NCBI GenBank assembly: GCA_021161675.1
Contig: JAGHAF010000057.1
Location: 1 to 57,042, forward strand
Direction of reading: 5' to 3'
DNA length: 57,042 nt
From: Planctomycetota bacterium
Lineage (GTDB): Bacteria > Planctomycetota > Brocadiia > SM23-32
Shown: positions 8,134-16,553 of the stretch, piece after piece
How positions within the stretch are numbered: the first letter of the stretch is position 1
How the letters are laid out: each line of letters starts with the position of its first letter
The notes under the pieces: generated by a model
Database searches by the model: none
The model's input: the letters and a program-made list of their open reading frames with translations, nothing else
What the model was told of the DNA's origin: nothing
Translations under genes and position numbers: made by a program

Positions 8134-10434
8134 GTGCCATCTACGGAATTGAAGGACGCCATCGCTTTCGTAGCGACCTATCCCCCCAGGCAGTGCGGCA
8201 TCGGCACTTTCGCCGCTAACATTGTGGAGGCCGTTGGGCAGCACATGCATGGGCGTCTGAGCAGCTTCATTGTGGCCGTAGATGACTCAGACGGACAAAT
8301 AAAATACCCCGAGCAAGTAAAGTACACGCTCAAGCAGCACGACAACGCCGACTACGTTCGCGCCGCCGAGTTCCTGAACTACCGCCAGGTGCGCGCCGTG
8401 TCCGTGCAGCACGAGTTCGGCATATTCGGGGGGCGGGACGGGGTTTACCTGCTGGACCTGATGCGAGAGCTGCGCTCCCCCATCATCACCACCCTCCACA
8501 CGGTGCTCCGAGAGCCGACCCCTTCTCAACGGGCGGTCATGGAAGAGATCATCGTGCTGAGCAATCTCCTGGTGGTTATGAGCGAGCGCGCCATTGACTT
8601 CCTCCAGGACGTCTATGAAGCTCCCGGGGAAAAGATCCGGCTGGTGCATCACGGAGTGCCTGAAGTCCCCCTGGTCGAACCCGCCCGTTACAAGCGCCAG
8701 TTCGACATGGAAGGCCGGGAGACGCTGCTCACGTTCGGGCTGCTCAACCCCGGCAAGGGCATTGAATACGCGCTCAGAGCGTTGCCCCCGGTGGTGGAGC
8801 GATATCCGAACCTTTGCTACGTAATCCTGGGCGCCACGCACCCGAACATCCTCAAAGAGCATGGGGAGAGCTACCGGCTCAGCCTTCAGCGGCTGGCCCG
8901 CGACCTGGGGCTTCAGCGCAACGTGCTGTTCAGCAACCGCTTCGTCCTCAAAGAGGAGCTTTGCGCGTTCCTGAAGGCCACGGACGTCTACCTGACCCCT
9001 TATCTGAACAAGGAGCAGATTACCAGCGGGACGCTGGCCTACGCGCTCGGGGCGGGCAAGCCCATCGTCTCAACGCCCTACTGGTATGCGCAGGAACTCC
9101 TTGCCGACGGCCGCGGCGTCCTGGTTGGCTTCCGCAACCCGACCGAGATAGGGGATGCCTTGCTGGACTTGCTGAGCAATCCCGCGCGGGTCATGGACGT
9201 GCGGGCGAAGGCCTACGAATTCTCACGCAGAATGACCTGGAGGGAGGTGGGCCGGCGCTACCTCTCCACCTTCAGGGAGGCGATATCCACCGCCCGGGTG
9301 CGGGCCTCGATGCCGGACGTGAGCCTGCGTCAAACACTGCCGATCACCGGTCTGCCAAGGGCCCGGCTGGACCACCTGATGCGGCTGACGGACGATACCG
9401 GCATCCTTCAGCACGCGCGTTACGCGGTGCCGGACCGGGGGCATGGCTATTGCACCGACGACAACGCACGGGCCCTGGTGGTGGCCTCGAAGCACTACGA
9501 CTTGTTCCGGGACGATAACGCGGAGCGCCTGCTCAATACTTACCTCTCTTTCGTGGGCTACGCGCAGCGCCCGGACGGGCTGTTCCACAACTTCATGGGC
9601 TATAACAGGGAGTTCATGGACGAGGTGGGCAGTGATGATTGCTACGGGCGCGCCCTGTGGGGACTGGCCTACGCCATGTATCGCGCCCCGACGGCCTACT
9701 TCGATCTCGCAAAGGAGCTGTTTGAGCGCGCCCTTTCCCATCTGGAAACCCTCAACCTGCGCGGACGCGCCTACGCGTGCCTGGGCCTTTATTACTACCT
9801 GCAGTGTTACCCGGAAGCGGACGACGTGGTAGAAAAGCTCGACCGACTTGCGACAATGCACATGAATCAGTACGATGAGGTGGCCGACGAGGGATGGCCG
9901 TGGTTTGAAGACGTTCTCGCGTACGACAACGCGGTGATCCCGCAGTCGCTGTTCATCGCCTACGAGGTCACGGGCAAGGAATCCTACCGGGACGTGGCGC
10001 AGAAAGCGCTGGACTTCATCCTTCGGACGTGCGACCGACAGGATCATCTCTCCCTGGTCGGTTGCAAGGGATGGCACGTTCGCGGCGAAGAGCGGGCCGC
10101 TTTCGATCAGCAGCCGATTGATGCGTGCGGGCTGGTCGAGGCCTGCAAGGTGGCGTTCCGCCTCACGGGCGATCAGCGCTATATTCGTTACATGCGGATG
10201 GCCTTCGACTGGTTCCTGGGCGTCAATGACAGGAGCCATCCGCTCTACAACTTCAAGACAGGTGGGTGCGCCGATGGACTCACTGCCGAAGGCGTCAATC
10301 GCAACCAGGGCGCTGAGAGCACGCTTTGTTGCCTTCTGGCGCTGCTCACGCTCATGGAGATATTCTCCGAACAAGATCGCACAATCAAAGGAACCGCCAC
10401 CCGGTGGGGCGCCGGCCTGGCGGAGAAACTCTGA
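8134..10434 (+). CDS. Two-domain protein: GT4 glycosyltransferase plus C-terminal alpha/alpha-toroid-like domain
   Basis: 766 aa, cytoplasmic. Residues about 10-400 form a GT-B glycosyltransferase of family 4 type: CGIGTF glycine-rich N-terminal turn, HHGVP, GLLNPGKGIEYALRAL before the donor domain, and TPYLNKEQITSGTLAYALGAGKPIVSTPY-like acidic donor site. Residues about 410-760 are a helical domain (with DRGHGYCTDDNARAL, QRPDGLFHNFM, DEGWPWFED, and QPIDACGLVEAC) that looks like a six-hairpin glycosidase-type toroid. Family knowledge: such fusions occur beside beta-mannoside/glucan metabolism genes, but none is adjacent here. GTG 8134 is chosen for its GAGGAGGG site. The next gene is a shorter relative 55 bp downstream. 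Confidence 0.82.
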   Translation: MPSTELKDAIAFVATYPPRQCGIGTFAANIVEAVGQHMHGRLSSFIVAVDDSDGQIKYPEQVKYTLKQHDNADYVRAAEFLNYRQVRAVSVQHEFGIFGGRDGVYLLDLMRELRSPIITTLHTVLREPTPSQRAVMEEIIVLSNLLVVMSERAIDFLQDVYEAPGEKIRLVHHGVPEVPLVEPARYKRQFDMEGRETLLTFGLLNPGKGIEYALRALPPVVERYPNLCYVILGATHPNILKEHGESYRLSLQRLARDLGLQRNVLFSNRFVLKEELCAFLKATDVYLTPYLNKEQITSGTLAYALGAGKPIVSTPYWYAQELLADGRGVLVGFRNPTEIGDALLDLLSNPARVMDVRAKAYEFSRRMTWREVGRRYLSTFREAISTARVRASMPDVSLRQTLPITGLPRARLDHLMRLTDDTGILQHARYAVPDRGHGYCTDDNARALVVASKHYDLFRDDNAERLLNTYLSFVGYAQRPDGLFHNFMGYNREFMDEVGSDDCYGRALWGLAYAMYRAPTAYFDLAKELFERALSHLETLNLRGRAYACLGLYYYLQCYPEADDVVEKLDRLATMHMNQYDEVADEGWPWFEDVLAYDNAVIPQSLFIAYEVTGKESYRDVAQKALDFILRTCDRQDHLSLVGCKGWHVRGEERAAFDQQPIDACGLVEACKVAFRLTGDQRYIRYMRMAFDWFLGVNDRSHPLYNFKTGGCADGLTAEGVNRNQGAESTLCCLLALLTLMEIFSEQDRTIKGTATRWGAGLAEKL

Positions 10435-10489
10435 TTCCGATTCGCTACCTTTCATCCATTTTTTTACCTCAATCCGGGGATAGTGCGCC

Positions 10490-11716
10490 GTGCCTGACGA
10501 CAAACCCATCCTGATGGTAAGTAGCTGGCCCCCGCGCAAATGCGGCATTGCGACTTTTGCTGAAGAAGCGCTCGAATTCATCCGCAAGCGCGACCCGGGC
10601 CGTCCCACGTACGTCATCTGCCACACCGACGGACGCGGGGATAATGTCTTCCCCATCATAGACACCTCGAGCGATAACTGGTACCAGCCAGTAGCGGATA
10701 AGATAAGGGAACTCGACCCCTACGCCGTCCATATTCAGCACGAGTACGGCCTCTACAACTACGTGGACGAAGAGGGCCGCTCGGACCTCAACGCCGGGTT
10801 CCTGAAACTGCTGGCCCAAATCCGGGACTGCCCCACCGTGCTGGAGCCGCACACGGTGCATGGACGGATGAAAGACCATGAGGCGCGTTTTGTGCGCGAG
10901 ACCGCGGAACTGGTCAATGTCCTGCTGCTGAAGTGCCACTATCAGAAATGGCGCCTCGATTGGACTTTCTCCCGTGAAGGTTGGCGGCGGCCCCGCAACA
11001 TCATGATCGTTCCACATGGGGCCCGCCCCGACCGGCGCTTCGCAATTGACCAGGTCGAACCCCTGAAGGAGAGGCTCGGCCTCGGCAAGCTGGCCGGCAA
11101 GCACCTGATAGGGCTGGTGGGTTGGATTCAGGCCAACAAGCGCTGGGACATCGTCACCGACATGTGGGACGAACTCCACCGCGAAATTCTCGACCAGACG
11201 GGCCAGGACTGGGTCCTGCTGGGGGCCGGCGACATCCGCGATCCGAATGACCGGGAAGAATTCGAAAAATACGTCAGCAGCGTCAGACTGCTGGAAGAAA
11301 AAGGCATCGCTCATTTCTACAGGTTTACGCCGCGCGGGGAGCTCTACTACCAGGTCATGGGCATCTGCGATTTCATAGTGCTGCCCACCGTGGACGAGAC
11401 CCAGTCCGGCACCCTGGCGCGCATCATCGCGCTGAACAAGCCTTACGTCACCACCGCCCCGCTCGAGGGCCTCACCGCCCAGACGATAGAAAGCGGCGGG
11501 GGGCTCCTGTTCACCAACAGGGAAATGCTCAGGGAACACATCCTGCGGCTCGCCGCGGACGAAGGGCTGCGCTGGCAGCTCGGGCACAAGCTCTACCGCT
11601 ACTTGCTCGACGTGGTGAGCTGGGAAGTGGTGGCCGGGCAGTACTACGAGGCTTACAGGGCGGCGAACGCCGAAGCGCACGAAGGCGTCCCCATTGACAT
11701 TCCGCCGGAGTTCTGA
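10490..11716 (+). CDS. GT4-like glycosyltransferase, paralogue of the upstream protein
   Basis: 408 aa GT-B glycosyltransferase. Its N terminus (SSWPPRKCGIATFAEEALEF) is clearly related to that of the preceding gene (ATYPPRQCGIGTFAANIVEA), so the pair probably arose by duplication; this copy lacks the C-terminal toroid domain. The C-terminal half holds the donor-binding region around FIVLPTVDETQSGTLARIIAL and ends normally. GTG 10490 is the start used; only a weak ribosome site precedes it. Likely cotranscribed with the upstream gene and making or modifying an oligosaccharide; the donor and acceptor are not predictable. It converges on the next gene with only 3 bp between stop codons. Confidence 0.8.
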   Translation: MPDDKPILMVSSWPPRKCGIATFAEEALEFIRKRDPGRPTYVICHTDGRGDNVFPIIDTSSDNWYQPVADKIRELDPYAVHIQHEYGLYNYVDEEGRSDLNAGFLKLLAQIRDCPTVLEPHTVHGRMKDHEARFVRETAELVNVLLLKCHYQKWRLDWTFSREGWRRPRNIMIVPHGARPDRRFAIDQVEPLKERLGLGKLAGKHLIGLVGWIQANKRWDIVTDMWDELHREILDQTGQDWVLLGAGDIRDPNDREEFEKYVSSVRLLEEKGIAHFYRFTPRGELYYQVMGICDFIVLPTVDETQSGTLARIIALNKPYVTTAPLEGLTAQTIESGGGLLFTNREMLREHILRLAADEGLRWQLGHKLYRYLLDVVSWEVVAGQYYEAYRAANAEAHEGVPIDIPPEF

Positions 11717-11719
11717 GGC

Positions 11720-12949
11720 TCAATGCACTTCCACGGCGATCAGGCAGACGTCATCCGGGCGCCTGCTGGCGCCCATGAATTCGTCCGTCTCTCGGATGAT
11801 CCGCTCTATGAGATCCCGCGGCACCAGGTGCGTGTTATCCGCTATGAGTCGCTTCATGCGGGCCAGGCCGTACATGTCTCCGTTGGGATTTATCACTTCG
11901 TAGGCGCCGTCGGTGAAGGCGAGCAAGATGTCGCCCACTGAAAGCTGCTTCTGGAAAGTTTGATAATCGGGATCCCGCACGAAACCCAGGGCCGGACCGC
12001 TCTCGTCGGGGGGCATAACGGGCTCGGCGTTCATGCGTTCCTTGCTGACCACCAGGGGGCAGGGGTGGCCGGCGTTGGCGATGCGCAGCGACCTGGCGGG
12101 CCCGTCGAGGATTATCACTACGCCGGTTGCGTAAACCTGCGGTGTCATCGGGCCGAGGATGCTTCGGAAGCGGGAGTTGAAATCCTTCAGTATATCCGTG
12201 GGGGTTTTGCCCTGGAAATCAATGTGTTCGATCACGGCTTTCACGATGCTGGCCACCAGGGCGGCCCCCACCCCGTGCCCGCTCACGTCTGTGACGAAAA
12301 GGACGGCGTTGCCGTCGGCCAGCCCTGTGATCTGAAACAGGTCACCGCCCACGGCCTCAGCCGGGGAGTACTTGTGGGAGAAGCTCATGTTCTCCACCAC
12401 GGGGTAGTGCTGCGGCAGGAGCGCCTCCTGGAGGCGATGGGCCATCTCCAGGCCCTGTTCCAGTTCGCGATTGCGGGTGATCAATTCCTGGTTGAGCTGG
12501 TCGAGCCGGGCGTTGGCCTCCAGTACCTGGCTGTTGCGGTCCCCCAGTTTGATGTTGAGTTCTTTGAGCCGCAGCAGCGTTCGGATGCGGCTGAGCAGTT
12601 CCGCCTGCCGGAAGGGGCGGCGCACGTAACCATCCGGGCCGATCTGGAGCAGAGCTTCCGGGTCCAGCTTCTCCGGGCGCCCGATGATGAGGATCGGAAT
12701 GGCCTCCGTCTTCGGCGCGGCGCGCAGCGCCTCGCAGAACTGCACTGCTCCCATCCCCGGCGCTTCTATGTCCAAAAGCACCAGGTCGGGGGGCGTCGCC
12801 TCGATCATCTGGAGGGCCTCGCGCATGTCAGGGCCATGGAGCAGTTGGTAACCTGCGTCACCGAGCTGTTCGCGCACGATCTCCACGTCCTCAGTGGCGC
12901 TGGAGACCATGAGGATGGTGGGTCCGGTTGTGTGACTGAGCCGATCCAT
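11720..12949 (-). CDS. Degenerate receiver fused to SpoIIE/RsbU-type PP2C phosphatase
   Basis: 409 aa. N-terminal receiver-like domain (about 10-130), a coiled-coil linker (135-180), then a PPM/SpoIIE serine phosphatase (about 185-405) with GGD and the metal-binding DVSGHG (221-226). Such proteins dephosphorylate anti-anti-sigma factors in partner switching. The receiver keeps the central Asp60 (LVLLD) but has Ser-Ser (16-17) where the acidic pair should be and Arg-Arg (110-111) where the invariant Lys should be, so normal phosphorylation is doubtful. ATG 12949 is chosen; a TTG at 12964 would add five residues. Last gene of a minus-strand run beginning at 16450. No anti-sigma factor is in the window. 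Confidence 0.87.
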   Translation of the reverse strand: MDRLSHTTGPTILMVSSATEDVEIVREQLGDAGYQLLHGPDMREALQMIEATPPDLVLLDIEAPGMGAVQFCEALRAAPKTEAIPILIIGRPEKLDPEALLQIGPDGYVRRPFRQAELLSRIRTLLRLKELNIKLGDRNSQVLEANARLDQLNQELITRNRELEQGLEMAHRLQEALLPQHYPVVENMSFSHKYSPAEAVGGDLFQITGLADGNAVLFVTDVSGHGVGAALVASIVKAVIEHIDFQGKTPTDILKDFNSRFRSILGPMTPQVYATGVVIILDGPARSLRIANAGHPCPLVVSKERMNAEPVMPPDESGPALGFVRDPDYQTFQKQLSVGDILLAFTDGAYEVINPNGDMYGLARMKRLIADNTHLVPRDLIERIIRETDEFMGASRRPDDVCLIAVEVH

Positions 12950-13098
12950 TGAACACCGCGCCAAGACAGGGGTCGGGAGTCAGGGGGGCGCTGCCCGTTC
13001 CCCTGTTCCGCTTAGTTCTCCCTTCGCCATTTGACGTTGCTTTCTTCTACGTCCATCTTAACCCTCTTGCGCCGCAAATCACAACCGTTCGCCGACAT

Positions 13099-13884
13099 TC
13101 AGGGAAGCTCTCGTTCTGGATCCACCGGGCGCTCGCCGTGGAACAGCCGGAAGGCAAGTTGCGGGCGCGGGATGCCGCCGGTGGCGCCCACTGTGCCTAT
13201 CGGGCTGCCCTTCTTGACTAAGTCTCCTTCTTTGACGCTGATCGTGTCAAGGTGGGCATACCAGCTCACCCATCCGCCCGAGTGTTCGATGGCCACCACC
13301 TTCCCCCAGGCGCCCGCGCCGGGACCGAAGCTGTCGAGGCAGACGATCACCTTGCCCTTGTCGGCAGCGTAGACCCGGGTGCCCGCGGCGGCCGCGATGG
13401 CGATGCCTGGGTCGGGCAGCCCCCTCAGTATGTCCCCGGAATGGCGCACCACGGCGCCGCTTGTCGGCCACCAGAAACGCGAGGAGGGTTTCCCGCGGTG
13501 GAGTTTCTCGGGCGGCACGGGCCTGACTGGCGCTTTGCCGGGCGCCGGAGGCGCCTTGCGCGCCGGCGGGGGAGGCGCCACTCCCTTCTTCTTCGGTATG
13601 AGCAGCAGACGTCCCCGCCTCAGTTGCCTGGGGATGGTGATGTCGTTCTCTTTCGCGATGACCTGCCAGGGGACCTTGAAGCGCTCGCCCAGAGAAGCCA
13701 GCGTATCGCGCGGCCGCACTTCGTAGGCGAAATACTCGATCCGTTCGGGAGCTTTGGCCTGTAGGAGAGCGGTGGGGCCGGAGCGCTCGGGCGGCAGAGG
13801 TGCGGCGCAGCCGGGAAGGCCGGCCGCTCCCAGGAAGCATAGGAGGATCGCCCCGATCCACGGCGCCGTTGCCCGTGCGCGTAT
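13099..13884 (-). CDS. NlpD-like lipoprotein: LysM plus degenerate LytM (M23) domain; start uncertain
   Basis: About 261 aa. A lipoprotein signal (hydrophobic IGAILLCFLGAAG, lipobox LPGC) is followed by a LysM domain (YEVRPRDTLASLGERFKV... LLLIPKKKG), a Pro/Lys-rich linker, and a C-terminal LytM domain ending at PVDPE. In the LytM fold the first zinc ligands are replaced (HxGxD position reads DPGIA) and the final HxH reads QLA; only YAH remains. That pattern fits NlpD/EnvC-type activators of cell-wall amidases, not an active peptidase. No ATG/GTG/TTG lies in frame near the signal peptide: the coordinate given starts at an ATA; the next in-frame ATG is 14040, deep inside rpiB. A TTG with a good AGG site at 13897 is in another frame, hinting at a 1-base shift. 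Confidence 0.75.
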   Translation of the reverse strand: MRARATAPWIGAILLCFLGAAGLPGCAAPLPPERSGPTALLQAKAPERIEYFAYEVRPRDTLASLGERFKVPWQVIAKENDITIPRQLRRGRLLLIPKKKGVAPPPPARKAPPAPGKAPVRPVPPEKLHRGKPSSRFWWPTSGAVVRHSGDILRGLPDPGIAIAAAAGTRVYAADKGKVIVCLDSFGPGAGAWGKVVAIEHSGGWVSWYAHLDTISVKEGDLVKKGSPIGTVGATGGIPRPQLAFRLFHGERPVDPERELP

Positions 13885-13903
13885 CGTTGGAAGCCAAGGC
13901 GGC

Positions 13904-14413
13904 CTACCCGGTCTGTTGCTCGTGCGCGTCTTGCCGATACTTCTTCTCCATTTGGCGGAGATACTCGTTGCGCCGTGCGTATCTGCCGCCCTTGAACTTC
14001 TCGCCGAAAAAGATTTCCAGACTGTGCAAGACTTCTTCATGGTCCATGGTGCGGCCACCGAAGGCCAGCACGTTGGCGTTATTATGGCTTCTGGCGTACC
14101 GGGCGGCGGCTTCATTGTAGAGCAGAGCCGACCGAATCCCGGGCATTTTATTGGCGGCCATTGAGACGCCCAGCCCCGTGCCGCAGACAACCACGCCGTA
14201 GCTGTCCGGCGCCTTTAGCACTGAGAGGGCCAGCTTTTCGGCCACCGCCGGGAAATCAACGCGGCCCGGATAGTTCGGCTGAAGGTCCTCGACCTGGTTG
14301 CCACGCTGGACAAGAAAGCGTTTGATCTTATCCTTCAATTCAAAGCCGGCGTGGTCGCAGCTGATGATAAACCGCAGGCCCGTGGGCTGCTCTGTCTCTA
14401 CCTCTTCTGTCAT
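13904..14413 (-). CDS. rpiB: Ribose-5-phosphate isomerase B
   Basis: 169 aa, typical RpiB/LacAB fold length (about 150) plus a charged tail. It interconverts ribose 5-phosphate and ribulose 5-phosphate in the pentose phosphate pathway. Motifs: SCDHAGFELK near the N terminus, the catalytic-cysteine loop VVVCGTGLGVSMAANK, and HNNANVLAFGGR. LacA/LacB and allose-type isomerases share the fold, but the Cys in CGTG and the single-gene context favour RpiB. Sits 39 bp after the HEAT lipoprotein gene and directly abuts the NlpD-like gene; the TAG stop at 13904 overlaps the ribosome site region for the latter. Confidence 0.9.
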   Translation of the reverse strand: MTEEVETEQPTGLRFIISCDHAGFELKDKIKRFLVQRGNQVEDLQPNYPGRVDFPAVAEKLALSVLKAPDSYGVVVCGTGLGVSMAANKMPGIRSALLYNEAAARYARSHNNANVLAFGGRTMDHEEVLHSLEIFFGEKFKGGRYARRNEYLRQMEKKYRQDAHEQQTG

Positions 14414-14452
14414 GACATCCTGAGAGGTTGCTTGTTCTGAGTGGAAAGGGCC

Positions 14453-16450
14453 TCAGTGGGTGGCGATTTGCTGCCGGAGTCCCTCGATTCTCGGGCGAAG
14501 TGGATTCTCCGGGCCGATCTGCACCTGCTTCTCGAGCATTTCCAGGACAGTGGCGGCCGCTTCAAAGCTTCCCTGCCGGATGAACTGATCGGCCAGATTG
14601 ACGGCCAGCTCCGGCAGCTCCTTGTCCTTTTCTGCGCTCAGCCATCCCTCCAGCGCTGAGACTGCCTGCCCGGGCTGGTTGGCCTTCAGCCAGGAGTCGA
14701 TCAACTTGCGCTGCAGCTCAATAGTCGCCTCGCCGGAGGCGAGGAGCTGTTCATATGTCTTGGCCGCGCCGGCGAAGTCGCCTTGCTGCGTCATAATCTG
14801 CGCGAGCTTGCGCCGGGCCTCTGCCACCTGGTCCTTCATTTTCTCGTCATCGCCGAAGCTGCTGATGATGCGGGAGAGCACCTCGCCGCTCTCTTTGGGA
14901 AGACCATGTTTGCCAAAAGCGTCGGCGATGGGCATCATTCGTTCGTAGCTGTCCTGGGCGAGTTGGAGCAGCGCGGAGATGGCCTTCTCGCGGACCCGCT
15001 CCACCGGATCGTCCAGCGCCTGGCACAGGGCGGGCCCGCCGGCCACCTGGCCCAGCTCCCCCAGCGTGGTGGCGGCGATGGCTCGGACCCGGGCGCTTTC
15101 GTCTTTGTTCAGGACCTCAGATATGCGGGGCACTGCCCTGCCGGCATCGAGCTTGCGCAGCCCCTCCACGGCGAACCAGCGCACGTTCTCCGCCGGATCG
15201 TCCAGGGCGCCCATCAGCGCGGGTATGGACTCCTCGGAGCCCACCTTGCCCAAAACGTTCGCGACGGCTACTCGCACCTCCGTGTGCGGTGAGTCCCGTA
15301 GAAGCTCTTCGAGCCTGGAGGCCGCTTCCGTCCCGGCGGCGCCGCTGACGGACTCGGCCGCCATCACGAGAAGTTGCGGGTCCTCTTGCTGGAGCGCCTT
15401 GCGGACCAGGCGGTCACGGTATTGTCCCTCGGCCTGCCCGATGAATTGCATGACGTTGCGACGCACAAGGATATTCTCATCGTCAAGGGCCTTCCCGAGC
15501 GCCATGAATGCCTTCTCTTCGTCCAGGACCGCGCCGCCGCCTTGCTGCTTGGAGATTGAGGCCAGGCGGAAGGCGGCATATCGCCGCACCGTCTCGTAGC
15601 GACTGCCCAGCGCGTCGAGCAGGGCCTTTACGGTTTCCGATTCCGGCCGGTCGAACAGGGCCATAAGCTCCGCATGTTCGGCCTGCAGTTCGTGAAGTTC
15701 GTCCAGTTGGAGGCTAAGCTGGCTGGTGGCGTCCTGGAGGTGTTCTTCCAGGAAATCCTCGCGGCTCTTCTTCGAATGGGCGCTCCACCATCGCTCCCAC
15801 TGCTGGGGCTCAGGCGGCAGGCTGCGCCGGGCGATGTGCCTGAGCGCTTCCAAGGCCGCAGAGCGGCTCTGCTCGTTCTCGCTGCTCAGCGCCTGGATCA
15901 GCGCCGGAACGGCCTGCAACGCCAGGCCCTTGCCCAGCGCCCGGTAGAGCATCTGGCGGACGGTCGGGGAGCGCTCCGGCGCCTGGAGGTATGCCACGAC
16001 GGCCTGCACCTCGTCCGGCCGGTTGAAGCGCGACAGCGCATCGGCCGCCGCTTCCCTCACCGAGGATGCCTCATCTTCGAGGCCCGCCAGAAGAGCGTCG
16101 AAACAGCGGTGATCCTCGCAGAACGCCGCCGCCTCCATCATGCTGGCGCGAACGCCCGGGTCGTCGCTTCCTTTCATGGCGTCCAGGACGGCCTCGAGCG
16201 CCACCGCATCCCCCATGGACAAGAGGGCCACGGCGCCGCGCAACTGCGTCTCGCGGTCGGGAGAGAACAGCTTGCTTTCCGCCTGAGTAAAGCGTTGCGC
16301 CATCTCGTCAGCGAGCGTTTGCTCCTCCACTCCGGGAATCTCCGCCTGAATCTGGGGTCCCGCGCATCCCCAAAGCATTGTGACCACGGCGAGCAGGAGG
16401 GCACAACCCGGCGCGCGAGACGTGGAAAGCCTTTCCGGGGCATCTTCCAT
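14453..16450 (-). CDS. HEAT-repeat and TPR-containing lipoprotein
   Basis: 665 aa. Signal peptide with lipobox LWGC (Cys29), so probably membrane-anchored in the envelope. Most of the protein (about 60-540) is a series of HEAT/PBS-lyase-like repeats (for example SIPALMGALDDPAENVRWFAVEGLRKL), broken by a WERWW motif near 220 and a coiled segment. Residues about 560-660 look like TPR repeats. The protein is a binding scaffold with no catalytic motif; its partner is unknown. It heads a minus-strand operon with rpiB, the NlpD-like gene and the phosphatase, which suggests an envelope role but does not prove it. A strong promoter precedes it. Confidence 0.8.
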   Translation of the reverse strand: MEDAPERLSTSRAPGCALLLAVVTMLWGCAGPQIQAEIPGVEEQTLADEMAQRFTQAESKLFSPDRETQLRGAVALLSMGDAVALEAVLDAMKGSDDPGVRASMMEAAAFCEDHRCFDALLAGLEDEASSVREAAADALSRFNRPDEVQAVVAYLQAPERSPTVRQMLYRALGKGLALQAVPALIQALSSENEQSRSAALEALRHIARRSLPPEPQQWERWWSAHSKKSREDFLEEHLQDATSQLSLQLDELHELQAEHAELMALFDRPESETVKALLDALGSRYETVRRYAAFRLASISKQQGGGAVLDEEKAFMALGKALDDENILVRRNVMQFIGQAEGQYRDRLVRKALQQEDPQLLVMAAESVSGAAGTEAASRLEELLRDSPHTEVRVAVANVLGKVGSEESIPALMGALDDPAENVRWFAVEGLRKLDAGRAVPRISEVLNKDESARVRAIAATTLGELGQVAGGPALCQALDDPVERVREKAISALLQLAQDSYERMMPIADAFGKHGLPKESGEVLSRIISSFGDDEKMKDQVAEARRKLAQIMTQQGDFAGAAKTYEQLLASGEATIELQRKLIDSWLKANQPGQAVSALEGWLSAEKDKELPELAVNLADQFIRQGSFEAAATVLEMLEKQVQIGPENPLRPRIEGLRQQIATH

Positions 16451-16486
16451 TGATCCGCTATCTCCACGGCAGTAAATTAGAGGTGT

Positions 16487-16515
16487 ATATTAGCGTATGT
16501 GCGCGCGTAGGTCAA
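16487..16515 (-). promoter_or_regulatory. Sigma-70-like promoter for the HEAT lipoprotein-rpiB operon
   Basis: Minus-strand TTGACC (16515-16510), 17 bp spacer, TAATAT (16492-16487). Transcription would begin near 16480, giving a leader of about 30 nt before the ATG at 16450. Confidence 0.6.
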
Positions 16516-16553
16516 TTTGCCCCCCGGGGCGTATTTCTGTTGGCGGGCGTTGA

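Noticed and set aside
9223..10665. 480-codon minus-strand frame over the glycosyltransferase pair
   Set aside because: Overlaps two clear plus-strand coding regions and shows no recognisable motif.
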